DNA of 64,000 nucleotides from Hafnia alvei (GCF_900095695.1 NZ_FMIQ01000080.1:17661-81660); one strand, 5' to 3'. Shown: positions 10,286-19,724, numbered from the stretch's first letter. Notes: generated by a model from the letters alone, not told the origin. Numbers and translations are program-made.

Positions 10286-10408
10286 CCCCAAAGTATTTGG
10301 AGTTGCGGCAAGGCGGCAAGAGAGTGAAGCCCGATGAGCTTACATCAGTAAGTGATTCGGGTGAACGAACGCTGCCAACGCAGCGGCAGCTTCAAAGACG
10401 CAGGGGAA
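10286..10408. repeat. Degenerate ERIC element between the two Omr sRNAs
   Basis: It keeps the ERIC core (gaggcggcaag-like start, cgatgagcttacatcagtaa, gtgattcgggtgaacg) but its ends have drifted from TATACCC. The 26-bp right arm (10371-10396, GCTGCCAACGCAGCGGCAGC then TTCAAA) is repeated exactly upstream at 10248-10273. Just left of that, the unit AAAACCGTGGGG occurs twice in tandem (10213-10237). Confidence 0.75.
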
Positions 10409-10410
10409 GC

Positions 10411-10499
10411 AAAAAAAAACCTACGCATCCGCGTAGGTCGGTGTAAACATTGGCTTCAGCCACAAATGTACTGAAATCACACCAATCAATACCTCTGGG
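10411..10499 (-). ncRNA. omrB: OmrB-like small regulatory RNA
   Basis: Second copy, 89 nt, sharing the CCCAGAGGTATTGATTGGTG 5' end and the CCTACGC/GCGTAGG terminator with the upstream paralogue but differing in the middle (GTGATTTCAGTACATTTG). As in E. coli, where the pair differs mainly in the central part, the shared ends predict shared targets and the middle predicts individual ones. It is named omrB because it is nearer galR. An ERIC element separates the pair. Confidence 0.92.
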
Positions 10500-10699
10500 A
10501 TATTTAGGTTAAAACGTCGTTCCATTCGCTGCTAGCTGCGAATCGCAACATTCGTGGGCAAAATGTAACTAGCGGTGTTATTTCTGTCGTTCTGAGACAT
10601 ATCCCTGCAAACCGATATTGCACGGGACTTGCGGCGGCGGGGGTTTTCCGCAACACTGGCGTGTAACCGCTTCCCCTCACTGTATTTTTGGACAATCCC

Positions 10700-11707
10700 A
10701 TGGCTACCATAAAGGATGTTGCCAAACTCGCGGGTGTTTCCGTAGCCACGGTTTCTCGCGTTATCAATAATTCACCTAAAGCCAGCGACAGCTCGCGCAA
10801 TGCCGTGATGTCTGCCATGGAACAGTTGCAGTATCACCCCAACGCCAATGCCCGCGCGCTGGCTCAGCAATCGACTGAAACGATTGGCTTGATTGTATCT
10901 GACGTTTCTGACCCCTTTTTTGGCGCGATGGTCAAAGCAGTTGAACAGGTCGCCTATGCCACCGGTAATTTTTTATTAATTGGTAACGGTTACCACAACG
11001 CAGATAAAGAACGTCAGGCGATTGAGCAACTGATCCGCCATCGCTGTGCGGCGCTGGTGGTTCACGCCAAAATGATCCCAGATGAAGAACTGGCCCATCT
11101 CATGCAGCAAATTCCGGGAATGGTGTTGATCAACCGCACATTGCCGGGATTCGAAACCCGCTGTGTGGCTCTTGATGACCGCTACGGTGCTTGGCTTGCT
11201 ACGCGCCATTTGATCCAGCAAGGGCACAAGAACATCGCCTGCATCTGCTCAAACCACCCCATTTCCGATGCGCACGATCGCCTACAAGGATATTTAGATG
11301 CGTTGCATGAGCATCATATTCCGGTTGACGATAGACTGATTGCCTACGGTTCACCGGATGAAATCGGTGGTGAACAGGCGATGACTGAGCTGCTTGGTCA
11401 CGGCAAAGCCGTGACCGCTGTGACCTGCTATAACGATCCCATGGCGGCTGGCGCACTATCCGTACTGAGCGACAACAGCATTGATGTTCCAGGGCAAATT
11501 TCACTGATAGGTTTTGATGACGTGCTGATATCACGCTATCTACGCCCACGCTTAACCACGATCCGTTACCCTGTCGTTGCCATGGCTACGCAGGCGGCAG
11601 AACTAGCGCTGGCATTATCAACAGCATCGCCGCTGCCAGAAACCACGAATATGTTTAGCCCAACGCTAGTATGCCGTCACTCGGTCTCTACACCACGTTC
11701 GGTATGA
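10700..11707 (+). CDS. galR: Galactose operon repressor GalR
   Basis: LacI-family repressor of galactose transport and metabolism genes; galactose is the inducer in E. coli. It is 335 residues. The HTH is at residues 2-25 (ATIKDVAKLAGVSVATVSRV), followed by a hinge and a periplasmic-binding-like effector domain very close to E. coli GalR (VSDPFFGAMVKAVEQVAYAT; IGFDDVLISRYLRP). The ATG at 10700 gives the family start MATIKDV; four extra upstream codons are open but not conserved. In E. coli lysA follows directly, whereas here about 25 kb of other genes come first. Confidence 0.95.
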   Translation: MATIKDVAKLAGVSVATVSRVINNSPKASDSSRNAVMSAMEQLQYHPNANARALAQQSTETIGLIVSDVSDPFFGAMVKAVEQVAYATGNFLLIGNGYHNADKERQAIEQLIRHRCAALVVHAKMIPDEELAHLMQQIPGMVLINRTLPGFETRCVALDDRYGAWLATRHLIQQGHKNIACICSNHPISDAHDRLQGYLDALHEHHIPVDDRLIAYGSPDEIGGEQAMTELLGHGKAVTAVTCYNDPMAAGALSVLSDNSIDVPGQISLIGFDDVLISRYLRPRLTTIRYPVVAMATQAAELALALSTASPLPETTNMFSPTLVCRHSVSTPRSV

Positions 11708-11746
11708 TAGACTCTAGGTTTTGCGAACAATGCAGGGAAGGTACTC

Positions 11747-12745
11747 ATGATAACCATGCTGGATGTATCGCGACAGGCTGGCGTCTCCAAGGCCACTGTT
11801 TCCCGAGTATTAAATAATACCGGTCAGGTTAAAGAGAGCACGCGCGTTGCGGTATTTAAAGCGGTCGAAGAGTTGGGCTATCGCCCCAATCTGCTGGCGC
11901 AAGCATTGGCGAATCAGACCTCTAATACCATTGGTTTAGTCATCTCTAACTTTGATGGCCCTTATTTTGGCCGGCTGCTGCGCCAAGCTGCTCAGCTTAT
12001 CGAAGCGAGCGGTAAACACATGATCGTTACCGATGGTCATGACACACCAGAAGGCGAACTTGAAGCCGTTCGACTGCTGATAGATCGTCGCTGCGATGCC
12101 ATCATTCTCTATACGCGTTTTATGGAAGAGCCTGCGCTGATGCAGTTAATCAGCCAGCACCCTGCACTGATGGTTATCAACCGCGATTTGCCTCAGGCTC
12201 GCGAGCGTTGTGTTTTCTTCGAACAGCAGCAGGCAGCCAGCGAAGTGGTCAACTATCTAATTGCTCGTGGCCACCAAAATATCGCGTGTATCACTGCACC
12301 AATAGATACCCCAACGGGGCAGTTGCGATTGGCAGGCTATCGAGAAGCATTAGAGCAAAACCACATCGCCTATCACGACGATTGCGTTGCCTATAGCGAT
12401 AGCAGCATCGCAGGCGGATACCGCGCCTGTTGCGAACTTCTCGCAAAGAACCCATCCTTTACCGCCCTATTTGCCTGCAATGACGATATGGCCATCGGTG
12501 CTTTGCGTGCGCTCCATCAAGCAGGAAAACGCGTTCCTGATGATGTTTCTCTGTTTGGATTTGATGATGAGCCTAGCGCGGAATATTTACAGCCACCGCT
12601 TTCTACGGTGTATTTACCTATCGATAAAATGATTTCTACCGCAATTCAGCAAGCGCTGCGCTTGAGCAACGGCGAAATCGTTGAGCCAGTAGAGCCGTTT
12701 GTGGGCGAATTGAAGGTGAGAGAGTCGGTCATTAACCGAAAATAA
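11747..12745 (+). CDS. LacI-family transcriptional regulator, AscG/GalR-like
   Basis: A 332-residue LacI-type repressor with the HTH at about residues 4-23 (MLDVSRQAGVSKATVSRVLN) and an effector-binding domain ending LFGFDDEPSAEYLQPPLST. It resembles AscG (MLEVAKRAGVSKATVSRV in E. coli), the repressor of cellobiose/arbutin-salicin genes, but no sugar transport or glucosidase gene is nearby, so its target is unknown. GGAAGG precedes the ATG by about six bases. In E. coli ascG lies beside hydN-hypF and the hyc operon, so its presence next to the formate hydrogenlyase island may be an inherited linkage. A palindromic repeat follows its stop. Confidence 0.8.
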   Translation: MITMLDVSRQAGVSKATVSRVLNNTGQVKESTRVAVFKAVEELGYRPNLLAQALANQTSNTIGLVISNFDGPYFGRLLRQAAQLIEASGKHMIVTDGHDTPEGELEAVRLLIDRRCDAIILYTRFMEEPALMQLISQHPALMVINRDLPQARERCVFFEQQQAASEVVNYLIARGHQNIACITAPIDTPTGQLRLAGYREALEQNHIAYHDDCVAYSDSSIAGGYRACCELLAKNPSFTALFACNDDMAIGALRALHQAGKRVPDDVSLFGFDDEPSAEYLQPPLSTVYLPIDKMISTAIQQALRLSNGEIVEPVEPFVGELKVRESVINRK

Positions 12746-12757
12746 TCGAGAGGAAAA

Positions 12758-12863
12758 TCCCCCTCCAAACCTCCACCTTCACAGGGGGGCGGAGCCGATC
12801 GAGATTCTTACAAACATCACTGAACAGTTCCCTCCCCTGCCAAGGGGAGGGTTAGGGTGGGGT
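12758..12863. repeat. 106-bp palindromic repeat, copy 1
   Basis: Starts CCCCCTCCAAACCTCC and ends GGGAGGGTTAGGGTGGGG, with the internal landmark GGAGCCGATCGAG. The ends are complementary, so the whole element can fold back. Two related copies stand at 33360-33466 and 60592-60697. It resembles a small non-autonomous palindromic element; I do not know a family name. Confidence 0.8.
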
Positions 12864-12902
12864 CATTACCCAAACATCACCGAATCTGTAGTGGGTAACG
12901 CC

Positions 12903-12920
12903 TTCGACACTAATGTCGAA
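12903..12920 (+). promoter_or_regulatory. Palindromic activator site upstream of hycB (probable FhlA UAS)
   Basis: TTCGACACTAATGTCGAA, a perfect TTCGACA-N4-TGTCGAA palindrome ending 106 bp before the hyc -24 element. A second, inverted arrangement (AGTGTCG-ACAG-CGACACACT) follows at 12931-12950. The same motif occurs before three other formate hydrogenlyase units in this window and I saw it nowhere else. Confidence 0.75.
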
Positions 12921-13026
12921 CCCTCCTCCAAGTGTCGACAGCGACACACTTCCGACACACAAAAACCGCAACAAAAAACCTAATAATCAATTGAAAAGTA
13001 ACGATTAAATTAAAAATAAAATCTAC

Positions 13027-13042
13027 TGGCACGTTTTGTGCT
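13027..13042 (+). promoter_or_regulatory. Sigma-54 promoter of the hycBCDEFGHI operon
   Basis: TGGCACGTTTTGTGCT: the GG of the -24 element (13028-13029) and the GC of the -12 element (13040-13041) are exactly 10 bp apart, and TGGCAC is a perfect -24 box. Transcription would begin about 12 bp further on, some 40 bp before hycB. Confidence 0.88.
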
Positions 13043-13090
13043 TAACAAGGAGGAATTTTACTTTTTGTAGTCTGAACCAGAGGACTGAAC

Positions 13091-13705
13091 ATGAACCGCT
13101 TTGTTATTGCGGATCCCCGATTATGTATCGGGTGCAACACCTGTATGGCCGCGTGCTCTGAAGAGCATAAGACTTATGGCCTGCAGACTGAGCCGCGTCT
13201 GGTGGTGGTGAAAGACAATCACGATTCTGTGCCTGTCATGTGCCATCACTGTGAAGACGCGCCATGCGCACAGGTTTGCCCGGTCAATGCGATTACCCAT
13301 ACCGACGACGCCATCCAGTTGAGTGAAAGCCTGTGCGTGAGCTGCAAGCTGTGCGGTATTGCCTGCCCATTCGGTGCTATCACCATGAACGGCAGCAAGC
13401 CTTTGCACATTCCAGCCAACAGCAATACGCCAAAAGCCTTGCCTGCACCACCAAACAAGCGCGGCATCAGCCCATTCTTAGATTGGTATCCCGGTATTCG
13501 TAGCATCGCAGTGAAATGCGATTTATGTCAGTTCAGCGAACAAGGGCCTGCCTGCGTTCGTGCCTGCCCAACTCACGCCATCATGCTAGTTGATGATAAT
13601 CAACTGTCTCAGGCGAGCGCGGCCAAACGCCAAAACGCGATGGACGCAATGGATGCCGATTTGATGATGTTTAGCTCATTCTCAGAGGGGTCCGACGCAC
13701 AATGA
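13091..13705 (+). CDS. hycB: Formate hydrogenlyase electron-transfer subunit HycB
   Basis: Polyferredoxin that passes electrons from formate dehydrogenase H to hydrogenase 3. It has 204 residues (E. coli 203) and four Cys clusters for 4Fe-4S centres: CIGCNTCMAAC near residue 12, CHHCEDAPCAQVC near 54, CVSCKLCGIAC near 84, and CDLCQF...CVRAC near 145-160. The start ATG follows AGAGGA. It is the first gene of the operon: unlike E. coli, hycA is not in front of it. It overlaps hycC by four bases. HyfA of hydrogenase 4 is the main alternative, but the gene set around it (no hyfB-type duplication) and the sequence favour HycB. Confidence 0.93.
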   Translation: MNRFVIADPRLCIGCNTCMAACSEEHKTYGLQTEPRLVVVKDNHDSVPVMCHHCEDAPCAQVCPVNAITHTDDAIQLSESLCVSCKLCGIACPFGAITMNGSKPLHIPANSNTPKALPAPPNKRGISPFLDWYPGIRSIAVKCDLCQFSEQGPACVRACPTHAIMLVDDNQLSQASAAKRQNAMDAMDADLMMFSSFSEGSDAQ

Positions 13706-15609
13706 ATACCGTTGAATTATTGAGTTTCGCGCTCAGCATTTATCTCATCTCAGCCATCCTGGCGTTGCTGCTAGGCACAACAGGTTCAGGCTGGATTGGC
13801 GCTCGCGTTGCAGCGCTAGGTGCATTGGTTGCGGGCATTGCCGGAACCTGGAGTGCTTGCCAAGGGCTGGCGTTTACCCCTGAAATCGTCAGCGCTAACC
13901 TGTTTAATCACACGCCGGTGCTGTTCAGTACGCTCAACAGCCTGATGTTGCTGCTGACCTCGGTAGTGAGCCTGCTGTGCGGCGTTTATGCATTTAGCTA
14001 TCTCAAGGGTTATGCCCCGAAAAAAGCCGCGCTGATTGGTTGCTTGATGAACCTGTTGAGCGCTGCCATCAGCCTACTAGTGCTAACTGATAACGCCGTT
14101 ATCTTCGTTGCGTTGTTGGAGCTGATGACGCTGTTCACCGCGTTGCTAGTGTGGCAGTCGCAGGATGCCAAAGCGCGTAAGGCAGCCAGCTTATATTGGC
14201 TGATGTCGCGTTTAGGCACTGTGCTTATCATCGCCGCATTCTGGATTATTTACCGTCATAGCGGCACGCTGGCGTTAAGCGAATTCCATCTGGCAAGCCT
14301 GAGCCACGGCTTAGCCTCATGGGTCTTTGTGCTGGGCTTACTGGGCTTTGGCATCGTTTCTGGTTTAGTTCCGCTTCACGGCTGGATCCCACAGGTTCAC
14401 TCCAGCGCACCAAGCCATGCAGCCACGCTGATTTCTTCCGTGATGCTGAAAGTCGGCCTGTTTGGTTTACTGAAACTGAGCATCGACTGGCTAGGCATGC
14501 CGCAGCTGTGGTGGGGCGCCGCGTTGATGATCGTCGGGGCGCTAACCGCCTTTATCGGTGGTTTGTACGCGCTGATGGAGCACGATATCAAGCGCCTGTT
14601 GGCTTATCACACCGTAGAAAACATTGGCATTATTCTGCTGGGTCTTTCCGCCTGTGTGCTCGGTTTAGCGCTGGGTAAACCTACGCTGGCGGTACTCGGT
14701 TTGATGGCTGGTCTGTTCCATATGGTTAACCACACGCTGTTTAAAGGCGTGCTGTTCCTCGGCGCCGGAGCAGTTATCCGCAGCACCGGTGCGAAAGATA
14801 TCGAGAAACTGGGCGGCGTCGCGCGCCGTATGCCGTTAACCGCCACGGCGATGTTAATTGGCCTGATGTCGATGGCGGCACTTCCCCCACTTAATGGCTT
14901 CGTCAGCGAATGGTTTACCTACCAATCCCTGTTCTCTCTGAGTCACTCTTCCGCGGTGAGCATGCGGATTATCGCTCCGCTGGTGATGGTGGTTCTAGCC
15001 ATCACCGGTGCGCTCGCCGTGATGTGTGTGGCGAAAATCTTCGGCGTAACGTTCTTAGGAGCACCGCGCAGTGAAGGTGCAGCGAATGCAGGCTGCGCAC
15101 CCGCTTCCATGCTGTTCTCTCCGGTATTGTTAGCAATTGGCTGCTTGGCATTTGGTATCGGCGCACCTTGGGTTCTGCCATATATGCTGCAAATGGCGGC
15201 AGGCTCACTGGGCTTGATGCTCGATCCACATCAAATGACACAGGGCGCGGTGATGATTTCCGGCACCACCAATACCACCCTGCTTTCAACACCGATGATC
15301 GCCATTCTGCTGTTGGCCTTCCCGATTCTGCCAATGCTGCTCGTGGGGATGTACAAAAACTCACGCCTGCCACGCCGTAGCCACGGCGATGCATGGGCCT
15401 GCGGTTATGGTCACGAAGCGGAAATGGTGGTTACGGCAACCGGCTTCGCTCAGCCTTTGCGCGTGATGTTTGCCCCGATCTATCGCCTACGCAAAGTTTG
15501 CAACCCTGCGCCTCTGTTCGGTGGTCTGCTGCGTGACGGTGCAATGCGCGTTTATCCAGCGTTAGCGGTGATTGAACTCGCCCTGCTGCTAGTGGCGATT
15601 TTCGCCTGA
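13702..15609 (+). CDS. hycC: Formate hydrogenlyase membrane subunit HycC
   Basis: Large polytopic membrane subunit of hydrogenase 3, homologous to the antiporter-like subunits NuoL/M/N of complex I. It has 635 residues (E. coli 608) and about 14-16 hydrophobic segments. Hallmark stretches are GLVPLHGWIPQVHSSAPSHA, with the lysine- and histidine-containing helices typical of the family, and ALMEHDIKRLLAYHTVENIG. The C-terminus ends in a hydrophobic helix. Its ATG overlaps the hycB stop (ATGA), indicating coupled translation, and hycD starts 10 bp after it. Confidence 0.94.
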   Translation: MNTVELLSFALSIYLISAILALLLGTTGSGWIGARVAALGALVAGIAGTWSACQGLAFTPEIVSANLFNHTPVLFSTLNSLMLLLTSVVSLLCGVYAFSYLKGYAPKKAALIGCLMNLLSAAISLLVLTDNAVIFVALLELMTLFTALLVWQSQDAKARKAASLYWLMSRLGTVLIIAAFWIIYRHSGTLALSEFHLASLSHGLASWVFVLGLLGFGIVSGLVPLHGWIPQVHSSAPSHAATLISSVMLKVGLFGLLKLSIDWLGMPQLWWGAALMIVGALTAFIGGLYALMEHDIKRLLAYHTVENIGIILLGLSACVLGLALGKPTLAVLGLMAGLFHMVNHTLFKGVLFLGAGAVIRSTGAKDIEKLGGVARRMPLTATAMLIGLMSMAALPPLNGFVSEWFTYQSLFSLSHSSAVSMRIIAPLVMVVLAITGALAVMCVAKIFGVTFLGAPRSEGAANAGCAPASMLFSPVLLAIGCLAFGIGAPWVLPYMLQMAAGSLGLMLDPHQMTQGAVMISGTTNTTLLSTPMIAILLLAFPILPMLLVGMYKNSRLPRRSHGDAWACGYGHEAEMVVTATGFAQPLRVMFAPIYRLRKVCNPAPLFGGLLRDGAMRVYPALAVIELALLLVAIFA

Positions 15610-15619
15610 GGAGAATGAC

Positions 15620-16555
15620 ATGAGTTCGCTTTCTATCCTTGCGCTAGCGTTGATTCAGGCTTTAGCCCTGTTGGCGCTGGCTCCGTTATTTAGCGGAATT
15701 TCCCGCGTGCTGCGAGCCAAAATACACAGCCGCAGCGGCCCTGATATTTTTCAGGACTACCGCGATATTTTTAAACTGTTTAGACGACAAAATATTTCGC
15801 CAGCGGCTTCGGGCGTGTTCTTCCAGATGATGCCTTATGTGATGGTTGGCACCATGCTCACCATCGCGACTGCCCTGCCGATTGTCACCGTTATCAGTCC
15901 GCTATCGCCGATTGGCGATTTGATTACCGTGGTGTATCTGTTTGCCGTTGCGCGTTTCTTCTTTGCAATTGCAGGTCTAGACACCGGAAGTACCTTTACC
16001 GGCATCGGCGCGAGCCGTGAATCCATGCTGGGCATTTTAGTTGAACCGATTCTGATGCTAGGCCTTTGGGTTACCGCGCTATTAGCGGGTTCAACCAATC
16101 TGGGTGTGATGAGTTTCCACGTTCTTAACTGGGACGTGAATTCCTCACTGGCTCTGGTGCTAGCACTTCTGGCCTGTGCATTTGCCACCTTTATCGAAAT
16201 GGGCAAACTGCCCTTCGATATGGCCGAAGCCGAACAAGAATTGCAGGAAGGCCCGTTGACCGAATATTCCGGCTCGGCGTTTGCCGTGCTGAAATTAGGC
16301 ATCAGCCTTAAGCAGTTGGTTGTTCTGCAACTCTTCATCGGCGTCTTTGTCCCTTGGGGCCAAATGGCCACTTTCAGCGCAGGTGCTTTGGTTCTGGCGA
16401 TCGTGGTTGCCTTTATCAAACTGCTGGTTGGGATTGCCCTTATCGCCCTGTTTGAAAACAGCGTTGCCCGTTTGCGCTTCCTGAAAACGTCTTACACCAC
16501 TTGGGCCGGTTTCGGTCTGGCGGCAATGGCGTTCTTATCATGGTTAATTGCGTGA
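15620..16555 (+). CDS. hycD: Formate hydrogenlyase membrane subunit HycD
   Basis: NuoH-like membrane subunit, 311 residues (E. coli 307), that links the peripheral hydrogenase arm to HycC. It has about eight hydrophobic segments. The family signatures GISRVLRAKIHSRSGPDIFQ near residue 28 and EMGKLPFDMAEAEQELQEGP near residue 195 are intact; these line the quinone-site region in complex I. GAGGAG precedes the ATG. A short reading frame lies between this gene and hycE. Confidence 0.94.
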   Translation: MSSLSILALALIQALALLALAPLFSGISRVLRAKIHSRSGPDIFQDYRDIFKLFRRQNISPAASGVFFQMMPYVMVGTMLTIATALPIVTVISPLSPIGDLITVVYLFAVARFFFAIAGLDTGSTFTGIGASRESMLGILVEPILMLGLWVTALLAGSTNLGVMSFHVLNWDVNSSLALVLALLACAFATFIEMGKLPFDMAEAEQELQEGPLTEYSGSAFAVLKLGISLKQLVVLQLFIGVFVPWGQMATFSAGALVLAIVVAFIKLLVGIALIALFENSVARLRFLKTSYTTWAGFGLAAMAFLSWLIA

Positions 16556-16563
16556 GGCCGGTT

Positions 16564-16629
16564 ATGACAACCTTCGCTCACCTACTCACTATTTCACCCT
16601 CTCAGCTTACGGGGCATCACGGTTTATGA
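16564..16629 (+). CDS. Possible 21-codon leader ORF coupled to hycE
   Basis: ATG at 16564 opens a frame (MTTFAHLLTISPSQ...) that stops with TGA at 16627-16629, overlapping the hycE ATG at 16626 in the sequence TTATGA. GAGG lies nine bases before its ATG, while hycE itself has no obvious Shine-Dalgarno sequence. This suggests that hycE is translated by coupling from this short frame. There is no evidence that the peptide itself has a function. Confidence 0.4.
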   Translation: MTTFAHLLTISPSQLTGHHGL

Positions 16630-18329
16630 ATCAGCAAAAAATAGGTCAACATTACATTCAGGAACTGCGTCAGCAGTTCCCTTCAGCGATTCTGGACGAA
16701 AGCTGGCAGACAGACACTCAGGCAACCATCACCATTAAAACCAATATGTTGCCGGAAGTGGTTGAGTTTCTGTATTACAAACAAGGCGGTTGGCTATCGG
16801 TTCTGTTCGGCAATGACGAACGTCCACTGTGCGGCAGCTATGCGGTGTACTACGTGCTCTCTATGGAAACCGGCACCAAATGTTGGATCACTGTAAAAGC
16901 GCTGGTCGATGAGAGAACGCTGGAGTTCCCGTCTGTTACCCCTCGCGTACCGGCTGCCGTTTGGGGCGAACGCGAAGTACGTGATATGTACGGTTTAATC
17001 CCGGTAGGATTGCCCGATGAGCGCCGTCTGGTGCTGCCAGATGATTGGCCAGATGAGCTGTATCCGCTGCGCAAAGACTCAATGGACTATCGTCAGCGTC
17101 CGGCGCCAACCACCGACGTTGAAACCTATCCGTTCATCAACGAAAGCAAAAGTGGCAAAATTGTCCCTATCGGCCCCCTGCACATCACCTCTGACGAACC
17201 GGGTCATTTCCGTTTGTTCGTTGACGGTGAAGATATCGTAGATGCCGACTATCGTCTTTTCTACGTCCATCGCGGCATGGAAAAGCTGGCTGAAACCCGC
17301 ATGGGTTATAACGAAGTCACCTTCCTGTCTGACCGTGTTTGCGGCATCTGTGGCTTTGCACACAGCACTGCGTACACCTCTTCAGTAGAAAACGCGATGG
17401 GCATTCAGGTTCCTGAGCGTGCGCAGGCTATTCGTTCTATTCTGCTGGAAGTCGAACGTTTACACAGTCATCTGCTGAACCTCGGTTTATCGTGCCACTT
17501 CGTCGGCTTTGACTCCGGCTTTATGCAGTTCTTCCGCGTGCGTGAAAAATCCATGAAAATGGCGGAAATCCTCACCGGCGCACGTAAAACCTACGGTCTA
17601 AATCTGATCGGCGGTATCCGTCGCGATCTGCTGAAAGACGACATGATCCAAACCCGCAAACTGGCCGCTGAAATGCGTGCCGAAGTGAAAACGCTGGTTG
17701 ATATCCTGTTCAGCACGCCAAATATGGAACAGCGTACCGTGGGCGTGGGTCGTTTAGATCCACAGATCGCGCGTGATTTCAGCAACGTGGGTCCAATGAT
17801 CCGCGCCAGCGGCCATGCCCGTGATACCCGTGTGGATCATCCGTTCGCGGGTTACGATCTGCTGCCAATGGAAATTCACACTGAAACCGGCTGCGACGTG
17901 ATTTCCCGCGTCAAAGTGCGCGTCAACGAAGTCTTCACCGCGCTGAATATGATCGACTTCGGTTTAGATAATTTGCCGGGTGGCCCGCTGGCCGTTGAAG
18001 GCTTCACCTATATTCCAAACCGTTTCGCACTGGGCTTCTCTGAAGCGCCACGCGGCGACGATATTCACTGGTCGATGACCGGTGATAACCAGAAACTCTA
18101 TCGCTGGCGCTGCCGTGCGGCCACCTACTCTAACTGGCCAACGCTGCGCTACATGCTGCGAGGCAACACGGTATCCGATGCACCATTAATCATCGGCAGC
18201 CTTGACCCTTGCTACTCCTGTACCGACCGCGTAACGCTGGTCGACGTGCGTAAACGCAAGTCCGTTACCGTGCCGTACAAAGAAATCGAGCGCTATGGTC
18301 TGGAACGCAAAGACTCACCGCTGAAGTAA
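16626..18329 (+). CDS. hycE: Hydrogenase 3 large subunit HycE
   Basis: Catalytic [NiFe] subunit of formate hydrogenlyase, a fusion of a NuoC-like N-terminal domain (about residues 1-165) and a NuoD-like large subunit. It is 567 residues (E. coli 569). The nickel-binding cysteines are in RVCGICG (about residue 240) and DPCYSC (about residue 530). The C-terminal 32 residues after DPCYSCTDR match the extension that HycI cleaves after nickel insertion, the same length as in E. coli. I chose the ATG at 16626 (MNQQKIGQHY) by similarity to E. coli; the open frame reaches 16548 inside hycD but that part is not HycE-like. Confidence 0.96.
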   Translation: MNQQKIGQHYIQELRQQFPSAILDESWQTDTQATITIKTNMLPEVVEFLYYKQGGWLSVLFGNDERPLCGSYAVYYVLSMETGTKCWITVKALVDERTLEFPSVTPRVPAAVWGEREVRDMYGLIPVGLPDERRLVLPDDWPDELYPLRKDSMDYRQRPAPTTDVETYPFINESKSGKIVPIGPLHITSDEPGHFRLFVDGEDIVDADYRLFYVHRGMEKLAETRMGYNEVTFLSDRVCGICGFAHSTAYTSSVENAMGIQVPERAQAIRSILLEVERLHSHLLNLGLSCHFVGFDSGFMQFFRVREKSMKMAEILTGARKTYGLNLIGGIRRDLLKDDMIQTRKLAAEMRAEVKTLVDILFSTPNMEQRTVGVGRLDPQIARDFSNVGPMIRASGHARDTRVDHPFAGYDLLPMEIHTETGCDVISRVKVRVNEVFTALNMIDFGLDNLPGGPLAVEGFTYIPNRFALGFSEAPRGDDIHWSMTGDNQKLYRWRCRAATYSNWPTLRYMLRGNTVSDAPLIIGSLDPCYSCTDRVTLVDVRKRKSVTVPYKEIERYGLERKDSPLK

Positions 18330-18345
18330 GGTCAGGAGAATACCC

Positions 18346-18903
18346 ATGCTGAAATTATTAAAAACGGCGTTTAAGCATCGCAATGCGACGGTGGCTTATC
18401 CCGCCAAGCCAATGCAGGTTGATCCGAACTTTCGCGGGAAACCTGAATACAATCCAGAACAGTGCATCGCCTGTGGCGCATGCACTGCCGCTTGTCCGGC
18501 CAATGCGCTAACCATGGAAACCGATGCGCGTGAAGGTACGCGCACTTGGGCATTACATCTTGGCCGCTGTATTTTCTGCGCGCGCTGTGAAGAAGTGTGC
18601 CCAACGACGGCTATCAAATTGTCACAAGAGTTTGAAATGGCGGTATGGAACAAAAGCGATCTGTTCCAAACCGCTGAGTTCAAAGTCTGCAACTGCGTTG
18701 AATGTGGTGCGCCTTACGCGGCACAAAAAGAGATCGACTACGCTATGGCATTACTGGTTCAGGCGGGCAATTTAACGGAAGAGCAGGCCGAAGAACGCCG
18801 CTCGCAGTTTGAAACCTGCCCCAACTGTAAGCGTAAAAACAACATTACCCACTCAGCACGTATCACGCTGGGACGTCACCTGACACAGGAGGCGGCACAA
18901 TGA
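18346..18903 (+). CDS. hycF: Formate hydrogenlyase iron-sulfur subunit HycF
   Basis: NuoI-like ferredoxin subunit, 185 residues (E. coli 180), in the electron path between HycB and HycG. It has two 4Fe-4S motifs, [12 protein letters not shown] (about residue 41) and [12 protein letters not shown] (about residue 75), followed by extra cysteine pairs CNCVEC (about 113) and CPNCKRK (about 160) that could hold a metal. AGGAG precedes the ATG. It overlaps hycG by four bases. Confidence 0.94.
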   Translation: MLKLLKTAFKHRNATVAYPAKPMQVDPNFRGKPEYNPEQCIACGACTAACPANALTMETDAREGTRTWALHLGRCIFCARCEEVCPTTAIKLSQEFEMAVWNKSDLFQTAEFKVCNCVECGAPYAAQKEIDYAMALLVQAGNLTEEQAEERRSQFETCPNCKRKNNITHSARITLGRHLTQEAAQ

Positions 18904-19724
18904 GCCAAATAATTACTCAACAGCCAGCCGATGGCTCACCGATTATCGGCCCACGCGACGCCAACGGTTTACCGGTACCCATCACCGTCGATGAGCAGAT
19001 TGCTAAACTTAAAAGCACGCTGCTGAAGGATATTCGTCGCTCAGCCTACGTTTACCGCGTGGACTGCGGCGGCTGTAACGGCTGCGAAATCGAAATCTTC
19101 TCTGCGCTAACGCCGTTATTTGATACCGAACGCTTTGGGATCAAGGTCGTTCCTTCGCCGCGTCATGCCGATATTTTGCTATTTACCGGCGCGGTGACCC
19201 GTTCAATGCGTATTCCAGCGATCCGCGCGTATGAATCCGCACCGGATCCAAAAATTGTGATCTCCTACGGTGCCTGCGGCTGCAGCGGTGGCATCTTCCA
19301 CGATTTATACTGCGTATGGGGCGGCACGGACAAAATTGTTCCGGTTGACGTTTACATCCCAGGTTGCCCGCCAACCCCTGCTGCCACCATTTATGGTTTT
19401 GCCATGGCGCTGGGTTTGCTCGATCAAAAACTGAAAGGCGAACACCACCAGCAGGCTGAAGATGAGCAGGCCGCTATCTTGCATCCGGCGATCCCACAGC
19501 AGCTGCGCGTTATGATCGATCGTGAAGCGCGTCGTATGTCGGGTTATCGCTATGGCCGCCAGATCGCCGATAAGTTTATGGATCTTCTCGCTCAGCAAAA
19601 CGATCTCACCGTTGAAGCACGCGTGGCGCAATTTTTAGCCCACGAAAATGATCCTCGCCTAACCGAGATCATCTCTCGCCTGCAGGCGGTGTGCCATGAT
19701 GCTGCTCGCGGAGGCAATTTCTAA
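18900..19724 (+). CDS. hycG: Hydrogenase 3 small subunit HycG
   Basis: NuoB-like small subunit that carries the 4Fe-4S cluster next to the [NiFe] site of HycE. It is 274 residues (E. coli 255), with cysteines in [12 protein letters not shown] (about residue 60), GACGCSGG (about 122) and PGCPPTP (about 157). The N-terminus carries some 20 residues more than E. coli before the conserved part. It is coupled by overlap to both hycF and hycH. Confidence 0.94.
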   Translation: MSQIITQQPADGSPIIGPRDANGLPVPITVDEQIAKLKSTLLKDIRRSAYVYRVDCGGCNGCEIEIFSALTPLFDTERFGIKVVPSPRHADILLFTGAVTRSMRIPAIRAYESAPDPKIVISYGACGCSGGIFHDLYCVWGGTDKIVPVDVYIPGCPPTPAATIYGFAMALGLLDQKLKGEHHQQAEDEQAAILHPAIPQQLRVMIDREARRMSGYRYGRQIADKFMDLLAQQNDLTVEARVAQFLAHENDPRLTEIISRLQAVCHDAARGGNF

